DNA of 64,000 bases from Plazaster borealis (Eukaryota > Echinodermata > Asteroidea > Forcipulatida > Labidiasteridae): positions 4,583,001 through 4,647,000 of the forward strand of contig CM037463.1 of the NCBI GenBank assembly GCA_021014325.1, written 5' to 3'. The translations under genes were made by a program, and so were the position numbers. Positions 54,640 to 64,000 of the stretch are shown piece after piece. The notes beneath the pieces were generated by a model. That model did no database searches, was not told the origin of the DNA, and worked only from the letters and a program-made list of their open reading frames with translations. Within the stretch, counting starts at the first letter, position 1; every line of letters starts with the position of its first letter.

Positions 54640-55196
54640 CTATACAAAAAAGAAACAATAAAACTTCATCATTAAAAACGACTTGAGGCATTGAAAACAC
54701 AGGAACCATTTACAAAGTCTACAAGTTTTTTGATTGCAGAAAACTGTTCCGAAAATAATCGGGCATAATTCCTAGAATCAGGTTCATGAGCCGAAAGTTC
54801 CCCAACGTGATTTTGTTTGGTTATGACTTTCCGCATTTTGCCCGGAAAGTAAATTTGTTACAAAGTAACGTTTTCTGATTGTGGCGTTGGCTTTTTCTGA
54901 AGTCCGTCGCAAGATTTAAAATAGCGCCCTCTTTTGATTTGGGAGTAGCGGTTGGTAAAGACACCAGTCAAACAAAATAAGTACGGAAAATGTTCATGCA
55001 GAGTTCTATAGACTTTAATCATAGTTTGGCCAACTTAGTCAGGTTCCCTGCCAGGAAGAGGTTAACCCCCTTAATGGCCCTACCGTGCACCAGACTATTC
55101 TCTTTCTGGTCTCGGTTGGCTTACTGACATTGATGTTTTATGTAACGATGTTAAGAAAAGGAAAGGAAAGTAACCATCTACCCTTGATATAGATAT

Positions 55197-55360
55197 AGGC
55201 TCTTTTCGAAACCCCGGCTTCGGGTTGGGTTCGGAATTAGGCTCCGTCCACCTGTTTGAAGCACCCGTATCGAAAGTGCAAGCTTTTCAAAATGACTCGC
55301 GGAGCCTAAGCCGGAGCCAAAGCCGGAGCCAAAAGCCGAAGCCGTGGTTTCGAAAAGGGT
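55197..55360. mobile_element. Foldback element, AGGCTCTTTTCGAAACC family, copy 2
   Basis: AGGCTCTTTTCGAAACCCCG on the left, GGTTTCGAAAAGGGT on the right, with GGAGCC words inside. In the Meox intron. Confidence 0.75.
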
Positions 55361-56602
55361 CATTATTCTCGGTGAGAGACGTTGAGGGCTTCACGTTAAA
55401 AAATTAACGAAAAGTGAGATTAAGGCCTAATTCCACAACAGTGTTGAGCACAACAACTTTTTAAAACAAGGGTTCTATGCTAAGCAACAATAAGTGGATA
55501 GGCAGTCACAATGATGTACACTAGACGTAGCCTACTCTATGTTACTCGATCACATGTTCTTCATTCTGTTCAGCAGCAGTATATACATGCCTAAATACAA
55601 ATTGTGCAGGGGCTTGCCTCATCAAAAGAATCTTGATAATAGAGCTTGTACTTTGACGAAAATCAAGTCAATTACAAACTGGCATCCAAAGACAAGGTGA
55701 TTTGCCCTTTGATTTCTAACAACACCCTCCAACCTCGCGCTAAGGATAGTCTTTGTTGTACGCTAATGATCTATGAATCATGTTGCCTTCGTATCGTGGT
55801 ATGTTACCGTCGCCTGGGACATTTCACGGGCAAGGCGCGAGAGTATAACACCCATGTTCGCTCGGTTACTGTACCATACGATCATGCTTTGTACCGTGCA
55901 TGGCATATCTCCATGCTCCCTTGTTTGCGAAAAACCTGACGATGTGAATAAATCAAAGTTATTTTTCTTGGGTGCAATAAATGTTTCAGGAAAAACCCGT
56001 CACCCCAAGGAAAATTTGTCGAGCATGTGCCAAAGGGCAGGGGGAGTCACGTACTGGGTAGTGATACGGGAGTTACACTGACCCCCAAGCCCGGTGGAGA
56101 AGCCCAGAGTGGCATGGGAAGAACAAAACGGCCTTTAAAACAAAATAGTCCAAATTGAGTTGAGGTTAAACACGCCATGTCACCCTTATCACATATAAAC
56201 ACAATAAATGCCGAAGATTGTGACACTAATTCGGGAAAAGTAAGATTGATGGCCGGTTGCGTCGATAAAGTCACCGGGAATTTGGGGGAGAGAATGCGGC
56301 GGTGGCACGTACGATCGACGGCAGTGCGCCGACACCGGCCCCGGTGAAGTGTGAGGGAAATTATAGGCTAGCAAATGACACGGAGTGGATACTGTTACAT
56401 AATAGGAATTTTCACACTCGAGATGTCAACTTTTCTTCACTATCTTGAAACTAAAGAAGAATAATGTAATACTAGAAATGAAAAATGAAATGTAACAGCA
56501 ATGCAAAGGACAGTGACCCACGAAAAGGTGCTTAGAATTTTTAGACAAAGTACAGGATTTGTAATTATTTGTAAAATTGATTGTCTCAATCTGAGAGCTT
56601 AA

Positions 56603-57005
56603 AAAAGGCACTGAACACGTTTGGTAATTGTCAACGACTAGTGTTCTCACTTGGTGTATCCCAACATATGCATAAAATAACAAGTCTGTGAAAATTTGGG
56701 CTCAATTGGTCATCGAAGTTGCAAAAAAAATGTTGAAAGAAAAAACACCCTTGTTGTACAAATTTGTGTGCTTTCAAATAAAAATGAAATGTGAATAAAA
56801 GGCTTATGTGAATAAAAATGAATAAAAGGCTTCTTGCAAGAAGTCTTTTAATATTTTAGTGAGAAATTACCTCTTTCTCAAAAACTACGTTACTTCAGAG
56901 GGAGTCGTTTCCTACAATGTTTTATACTATCAACAGCTCTCCGTTGCTCGTTACCAAGTCAGTTTTTATGTTAATTTGAGTAATTACCAAACGTGTACAG
57001 TGCCT
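56603..57005. mobile_element. TTAA-flanked MITE, related family
   Basis: TTAA at 56599-56602 and 57006-57009. Ends AAAAGGCACTGAACACG and CGTGTACAGTGCCT, with the shared TTTGGTAATT / AATTACCAAA subterminal words. Confidence 0.75.
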
Positions 57006-60000
57006 TTAACTAGCTACTTCAGCGAAAACCTTTTTAATGGGAATGCTATTTTAACATGTTTATAATGAGTTTGTTCATCATTTAACTGTAATTTTGATAT
57101 TTTAGGCATTAGATTTTGGACTCGCGAGATCAACACTAATTCATTGTTTTACTAATTTCTCAAAAACTATAGAATTTCGGGCAGACAAATTTCAAGAGAA
57201 GTTTTCCAGCATGATTAGTTTTGTGGGAATCTGTGTGAACATTTATATTTTCAATATTATCAATGTCGTGCAAACCCTTTAACTTAGAAATACATAATCG
57301 AGTTTTAATATCAATAAACAAAAACGTTCAAATGTTCCCATCACGAAAAGTTTCAAATCCCACCTGAAACGCACATGGAAATGTCTTACAGGAAAATAAG
57401 TAAGTACTCGGATTAAAACTAATGTAATTTGTAAAATCCAACACCTACAGGCCTATGTCTCACCCAAAAAAGTTACGACAACATGTAGTCAGTGAAAAGA
57501 ATTTGTTTTGATTGAGGATCGCAACAACATTCCAACAAGCATACCGACATCACATTTTTTAAATCGAAAGCACCAATTGCAATGGTTAGACCTTCAAGAA
57601 TGCCTGATCCCATCACCGCGGATCATCAACCAAATCAGAGAAAATGGTGAGTGGTGACAACAAAATTCGGTTGGATTTAAAACTCAATTGCACTGCAGAC
57701 AAGCCATGTATTTTTCTTATGTTATCATTTAAAACAAAAGAAAAGATGAGTACAATCAATCCACTATTAAAGGTACTTTATACAGGATTGATAATTATAA
57801 AAACCATCATTGTTTAATTTTAGTCTGGAAGCTACTGATTATGAAATCACACTCGAACCATTTTGTCAAAATTTTGTTCCGCAAGCAACCAAACTCTACC
57901 CTGCCTTTATGCGTTCGATACCACCCCCAAAGAACATCAACGAAAATTTACCAAACAAACAACCAACCCAACCCAACAAGCAAAGAAAACAGAAAAAAAC
58001 CCATCTGCCACGCCCGACAGAGTTTCGCAAAAACATTTGTTTCTTGCCAAGTTACGGTACATTATATGAGATTAATCCAAGACGACTGTTTGCGAATTAG
58101 ATCATTGCAATAATATAAAAGCAGTCAAGATCCGTCTCGAAATATATTACTCCAAACTATACCACAAGCTGTAAAACAAACAATTATGACACACAGAAAA
58201 AGGGTCGGGGTTCACTGTATCTTGTCTCTACAGGGAAATTAATGAAAAATACGAGAAGGTTGTAATTAGTAGAAACTGTCACCCAAGTTGCTAAAATGAA
58301 ATCTTATCCATACGTTTTAGTGTGTCTGATCTGAGAGCAAACCGATGCAGATCGTCTCGCCCCGTTAATATAAGCTATAATTTGACCAATTAACTGTATC
58401 GGTAATGGCGCCGGCGGCACGGGCACAGCAAAGCGGAGAAACACGCCGTTGACCAAGACCATTTCCCCCGGGACCTCGCCCGCCCTTGTACGGTCTGCCT
58501 GGTCGATGTTCATGAACGACATAAGAACATATGGTTGGGGGAGAGCCGTATCCCCACGGCCGTACACGATCAGTTATGTCAGCATGATGGCTGGCAGCGT
58601 ATATAGCAGGCCCCGAGTCTGGTGTCTTGGCGTCTCGCATGGAGAGGTAATGGGGCACTGGAGGTATAGACGGCGCTCCTTGATGAGTCACAAGTCAAGG
58701 GGCCTCTCATGAGACCTGATCATCGTCATAAAGAGCCAATCCTCAAGTGAATAATCCACGAATTGCTTATATTACATGAACTTGACGTTATGGAAACCAC
58801 GTGGGTTGATATGTAGCCAGTCGTACTAGACAAACAGCAAGCTGCGTCGCATTAAATAGCGAAATGCCAGTGCGGTTACTTAATCAGCCAAAATATCGCT
58901 TTAATATTTCGTGTATTTCATAGATCATTGCTTATTTTAGGCAATGACAAAATCTTGCGGCAATGGGACATACTACACCGAGAAATTCATACCATGCCCA
59001 AAACGGAATCAGACCACACGTGTCTACTTATTGAAGAATCGTCTTGATGTTCGGCTAGGCCTACTGTTGTTTCTACTTTAGAATTTGTATCGATCCTACC
59101 AATCTTATAAGCAAATTGCTATCACAAAAACTGTTTCTTCATGCACAAACGGTTTATAATGTACCTGAAAGTATCTGTGCCAAAAAGATACTGTCAAATT
59201 TACGGTATCTCTTTTTAAAAAAAACACCCTAGCCTACATTACATAAACGGGTACTACCAATGGTATCATATTCTGTTGCCATTAAAAAAATACCATAGAA
59301 TCTTGAATCAAAGCCGAATCTCAGCAGCCATTTGGAAATGAAAAGGAGATTTCCTATCCATTTGGACAGTGGTCAGATCACTCGGTAATGATATCGCTAA
59401 TCCACATGAAACTTTGATTAGACTGCACTGCAAAAACCCTAGAAATCAAGCTCATTAAAATTGTATTCATAACAAAGAAAACATATTTTTGGTATGACAA
59501 CTGTGCAGCACAAATTTAGTGTATATTGCCTAATTTCAAACTTCTTCCTATCGTGTCCACACACGCTAGATGTTGTGTTTCAGCCAGAACTGAGCAGAGA
59601 GCACAGACTTTGGCATTAACATTGCTTTCAGCTTGGTCTCCCGCCTCGCATTTCTGCTCCAGTAGGGGACATCTATAGTAGGTATTCCATTTAGAACTAA
59701 AATCTTACGCAAGCATTGTTAAATGCCTTCATCATGGTGCTGTTGTGGAAGTGGGGACGCACAAAACACACGTATGACACACAGTGATGTACAAATAATC
59801 AAACTTCCTCAGTAATTTACACTTATTTCACCTTTACTGAGATGTTCTTGTCTATCACATTAAATCTACGTCAACATATTGTGTTAGTGCCCGTAGGTTA
59901 CTCCGAAGTAGAAACAACAGACAAACACTAGAAGATATAAGTTAACTTGGACTATCGAGACGAGCAATTCTTCAAATTTTAACTTTGGTACTTGAGGCAG

Positions 60001-60199
60001 CTCTTGGGTGAACCAATCAAAAGTCTTGTTACATGTTTTGTTTGTCTCTTTCAAGGATATACATTGAGCACATAAGCGCGACGGTGTAAGCTTGATTTGC
60101 CCGGGGAAAATGGTACGAAACTATGAGTACGAGTGCTTCCAATCCAACATGGCGCTCAAATTGACGAATGGATTTAAAGCCGGAGCGCAAGCCCTATAG

Positions 60200-60335
60200 A
60201 GAGCCTTCTCGAAACCACGCCTTTTGGCTCCGGCTTAGTATCCGCATGCTCACCGTCAGCAAGTTTGAAATCATGCAGTCTTTGCACGTGGGCTTCGCAG
60301 AGCCGGAACCAAAACCAGTGTCTCGAAAGAGCCCT
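60200..60335. mobile_element. Foldback element, GAGCCTTCTCGAAACC family, copy 3
   Basis: GAGCCTTCTCGAAACCACG on the left, TGTCTCGAAAGAGCCCT on the right. In the Meox intron. Confidence 0.7.
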
Positions 60336-60790
60336 AAGTCGGAGCCATATAGATGTGGTTCGGGGAAAGGAACCAAGAAGAGTGTCTTCAAACGTGCGTG
60401 CAGACAACTGCAAGCCAATAGGTTGTTATTTATGGGTTCAAGTGATCCAGCTTAATCCAATAATTGGAGTGATTAGAAAACTGCTCGCTGATGTCTAGAA
60501 ACGCAACAGTCTTAAATTGATACCACGGGGGGAGGAGGTTGACGGGGGCGATGGTATTCTCATTGATCTCGTGACCTCTGAGCGGATGTCGAAATAATTT
60601 CTTAGCCGTGAGGTTCGTGTTTATGATTCGAGATGGACGAGAAGGAGTTGTACTCGGCACCTAAAATTAGAATCCCACCCTTACCTCCAGGTGTCTCTCC
60701 AATTAAAGCCAATCGCCCTCTGGATTGGGAGCCTTGAGATTAAAGGGATCTTCTCTTGTAATTTTCGGATTTACATTTTTAATGAATTAG

Positions 60791-61190
60791 AAATTTGTTT
60801 TAAAAAGAGAGTACCGCGCTTTTTCGATCGTGCCGCGGATACTTCTATTTTGAAAGTCCGAAGCGATAACGCATACGTTCGTAGTTTTCTAAGACTCAAC
60901 CATAACCCTTAAACAAATAATTTCATAGAATGAACATTCTACCCAAGAGCTCACCTTGGGGGTTTGAAAATTGAAAATTTGATTTCTTTTCACAAAATCT
61001 GTTTTTAAATGAGAGTACTGCGCTCTTTCGAACCGCGGATACTTAGTTTGAAAGTCTGAAGCGATAACGCATAGGCCTACATTCGCGGTTTTCGTATTAG
61101 ACCCAAACACAACCCTTATTTATAAATTCCTGGAACAAACATTATAGACTGGAGCTCACCTTGGGCGTTTTCCTCGATTGAAATTTTGAT
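60791..61190. repeat. Diverged direct duplication, two units of about 195-200 bp
   Basis: Unit 1 (about 60791-60990) and unit 2 (about 60995-61190) share GAGAGTAC-GCGCT, CCGCGGATACTT, TTTGAAAGTC-GAAGCGATAA and GAGCTCACCTTGGG in the same order. Confidence 0.85.
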
Positions 61191-61799
61191 TCCCCCCACA
61201 ACATTAAAATTTCGGATAAATACAACATTGGTACAACATATCTCAATGTAACGATAATTTGACAAAACCAAATGTTAGAAATAACCCTGAGAAGTAGCTC
61301 ATCAAACGCTGTAAGCATTTCGAGAGCGATCACCAAATAAGGTGAAAAGTTGACAGCAGCCTGAAAAATATCAAAGTTTAAAAAAACTAGACAAAAGCAA
61401 AACATATCAGTTGCAGAAGATTTTCTAAGCCACAACATAATCACCTATTGAAAACTATTTGAGAAATATCGTATTGCGTGTATGCTGTAATACTTGATTA
61501 TTTAAAATGATCAAACTGTGATTTTGATATATCTATATTTTGATAGAAACATTGACTTATTGATTGATTGTTTTTTTAGGAGGGGTCAATTTGCTAAATA
61601 AATGTCTCTTTCGAAAAAAAAAATATAGTTGCCTCATCCCTTTAAAAGGAGACAAGCAAAAAAACCGCCTTCATCCAAAATACGGAAAATGGATTTAACA
61701 GTAAATCGTATTAACGTGTTCATCCGTCACAAACATTATGCCATAATGATGTTTCTGGTCAATCTATCAAATCAAATACACATGTATATTGTAATAACT

Positions 61800-61885
61800 C
61801 AGTTACGTAATTACATCTTCTATTACGGGACATACTGAGACGTAATTACATAATTATTACGCGACAATCTTTAAGACGTAATTGC
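61800..61885. promoter_or_regulatory. Cluster of TAATTA homeodomain-type sites in the Meox intron
   Basis: Palindromic GTAATTAC at 61807-61814 and 61842-61849, TAATTA at 61851-61856 and GTAATTGC at 61878-61885, mostly preceded by AC or C in a repeated GACGTAATT context. Candidate homeodomain-bound element; function is inference. Confidence 0.35.
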
Positions 61886-63822
61886 AGATATCATGACGGG
61901 ACAATTCTGTTCCCTATTGCGACGTAAACTTGTGTCCTATTTAGTCCAGACAGAGACAATTTAAAATCGACTACGATTTTTATTAGAACTCCAAGTAGAG
62001 ACCTTATTTAAATTGATCGCAGACTGCAAATCATTCGAGTGGTTTGAGGGGGAAAAGGGTTTCACTAATTTCCACAGATAGGCCTATACATTTATTTGAA
62101 TGCTTTCAAAATTGCATATAAAAAAGGGGGAAAAGGAAAAAGGACATAATGATACTGCTGCTCATAAATGTATGTGATCGCAGATAAAATCAAATCCGAC
62201 CAGTCATTTATGTTGAATGAATCAACGGTCCCACAACTTATTTACATGGTAAATATTACATTAACAAGTTCAATCCGCGGTGTAAACATTTCGGACAACA
62301 AGCCTGCCATTTTGTAAACCTTTGAACCCGAACAACAACTGTTGTCCTCCAGATCAGACAAGAGCAATGAAAACGGTGTTTGATTTTTCGAAAACTCATG
62401 ATCTTGTCCATAACGCATCTCGGTTCTAAGAGCATTGGGCCGAAACCTAGGCCTACATACGAACATTAATGTGCATTGACTGGGTGACATGACTTAACAC
62501 CTTAAACGTGCCCTCGGTTGCAATTAAACTTGCATCAGTGCAGTTGCCGTCGTCGACGAATGAACAAAGTTCATGACAGACAGTGGGACCCACTTTTTTA
62601 CACTGTGAAGGTTTTTACCGTGAGGCACTTTTTATTAATCAACGGCGCTTCTCTTTAAAAGAGCGGGAAAGCGATGACGAAAACATCAGCCGAAAAAAGC
62701 CGCGCCGCCGCCCGTTCAAGAAACGGACAGAGTGGATGGAGTTTGGGAAATGAGCTGCTGAAAGGTCGTCTCAAGTAAAATTTACTTCCGTGAATGCTCT
62801 CACTGAATGACAAGAAAGCGAAGAAGAAGAAGAAGACAAAACAGAGGGGGGGGGGTACTGAGCATGGGATGGAGCCGGGGCAATCGAAAGGGTGACACTG
62901 CAGTCCTTGCACCGTGAAGTGGCCTGATCAAACAGGCATCTCATAATCTGGTTGGGAAGGGGTGATAGAGGGGCTAGCTTATTAAACCCCTAGTCTGATT
63001 ATGTATAAATGATTACAACACATATTCTGAGTAACATATAGTCATGTTTACTTTATCAACATATTGGCACGGTCTGTATTTATTTTATATCGGCCTAAGG
63101 CCACACATGTTAAAAATCTTCAACGAAATCGAAACGTCATGGTCCTAAAAATCAATACCAACTTCCTTGAATCTTTCCAGATTGTGGATTCTTTTTCGAA
63201 AGCAAAAATCCAGCAGGCAAAGCAAACTCTCCGTTCCCTTAAAAAAAAATAGAACTCTACGCACCAAGTTGAGATATAACATTTTGTTCCTTAAACTCCA
63301 TTTTTCAAACTCAGTCTTTGGTGTTTCCAATCCACCATAAACATTTACGATGTGCAGGTGAATTTATCAAACACTCTGAACAGTTTCGCTTCGAGAACCC
63401 CCCCCCCCCCCCATGAAACTCGAGGCTGAATCCTAGCCCTATTGCAAATTACATCTAATTCAACCGTATTATACAGGATTGGTAGAGCTGACAAAATAGC
63501 CGCAGACAGTGTTCATGTTTTGTGTGATCAACCTTATACACGAAATAACAAACCTGTGACCATTTGGGCTTTATCCGTTGTGTGATGCACAGTAATAATT
63601 TTCAGCATGCAAACGCATTGTCCTAAATTTTGGTTGGAACAACCGAAATCAGCTTTTGCGTTTTTTTTTTAAGTCTTCCGGATATGTTTTCTTGAATGTG
63701 ACTTCATTTCAGAGGGAAATATTTCACAGATAAAAATGGTTCTTGTATGAACTTCATAGGCTACTCATTAAGCTTTCAGACTAAAATTAAACAATGGTGT
63801 ATTTATATTATATATATCGTAC

Positions 63823-64000
63823 CTGTCTCTCTGTCAAGTTGAGCGTGACGGCTATTTCGTATCGACGCAGGCGCGTAAGGTAGTTGTTGTGGCTGAATTC
63901 TGTCTCAAGTTCCCGGATCTGGTCTTTGGTAAACGCCGTCCGCTCTTTCCTTGGTTTCGAGTTCAGGTCGAGTTTGTACCCCTGATCTCCGCTATTGCCT
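63823..64000 (-). CDS. Meox: Meox homeobox exon, cut by the right edge
   Basis: Minus-strand exon ending CAGAGAGACAG/gtacga at 63823. In frame it reads [20 protein letters not shown], then [19 protein letters not shown] and [20 protein letters not shown]. The [11 protein letters not shown]...[11 protein letters not shown] text is diagnostic of Meox and not of Hox, Gbx or Evx. It supplies homeodomain residues 1-44. The exon continues beyond 64000, where the N-terminal exon of the gene must also lie. Confidence 0.96.

Larger units (their letters stand above)
45003..54934. promoter_or_regulatory. Scattered CTCF-like motifs between Meox and KMT2C/D
   Basis: AGRGGGCGC-type cores at 45003-45020, 45213-45225, 46331-46344 and 53464-53476 (plus strand), and at 47538-47554, 50097-50110 and 54922-54934 (minus strand). 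47538-47554 read on the minus strand is GACCACAAGAGGGCGCC, an excellent match to the vertebrate CTCF core. Binding in this organism is inferred. Confidence 0.4.
54640..63822 (-). other. Meox homeobox-splitting intron, about 9.2 kb
   Basis: Phase-0 intron between homeodomain residues 44 and 45. It contains three MITEs (55197-55360, 56603-57005, 60200-60335), a diverged duplication (60791-61190), a TAATTA cluster (61800-61885) and GC-richer unique-looking blocks (58300-58860, 60500-60760, 62500-62950). No additional exon was supportable. Confidence 0.75.

Overview
This is an animal nuclear genome window with spliced genes, long introns and dense short interspersed elements. Two conserved genes can be read, both on the minus strand. 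The gene families and intron positions fit a bilaterian, and I read the repeat types as those of a marine deuterostome invertebrate, most likely an echinoderm (perhaps a sea star). That assignment is inference; no species can be named from the sequence alone.

1-41,420: the 5' half of a KMT2C/KMT2D (MLL3/MLL4) type gene, transcribed right to left. I rebuilt 28 exons by eye. All introns are GT-AG and every exon phase joins, giving about 1,265 in-frame residues. The start codon is at 40,868-40,866 and the last visible exon ends at 1,033, so the gene continues off the left edge. The visible protein has an AT-hook, a first PHD cluster (an extended PHD followed by three PHDs), basic AT-hook-like linkers, a second cluster of three PHD fingers, a lysine- and histidine-rich linker and a conserved acidic region. 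The downstream domains of the family (HMG box, FYRN/FYRC, SET) are outside the window. A YY1-type motif at 41,403-41,414 marks the likely promoter.

41,420-54,357: an intergenic stretch of about 13 kb with no convincing gene. It holds MITEs of several superfamilies, a SINE, a minisatellite and a cluster of CTCF-like motifs (AGAGGGCGCTA / AGGTGGCAG).

54,358-64,000: the 3' part of a Meox (Mox) homeobox gene. The exon at the right edge encodes homeodomain residues 1-44, then comes a 9.2-kb intron, then the last exon with residues 45-60 and the C-terminal tail. The large intron holds candidate regulatory DNA: a TAATTA cluster, a duplicated block and a GC-rich patch.

The KMT2C/D introns are packed with non-autonomous transposons: a roughly 190-bp inverted-repeat family in at least ten copies, hAT-like elements with 8-bp target duplications, TTAA-flanked foldbacks, a TA-flanked element, tRNA-derived SINEs and 3' ends of CR1/jockey-like LINEs. 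Several touch the gene's own processing signals. One LINE tail supplies the polypyrimidine tract of exon 15, three copies of one MITE sit just after 5' splice sites, and inverted MITE pairs flank exons 18-19. I found no CRISPR array, operon or prokaryotic feature, and none would be expected.
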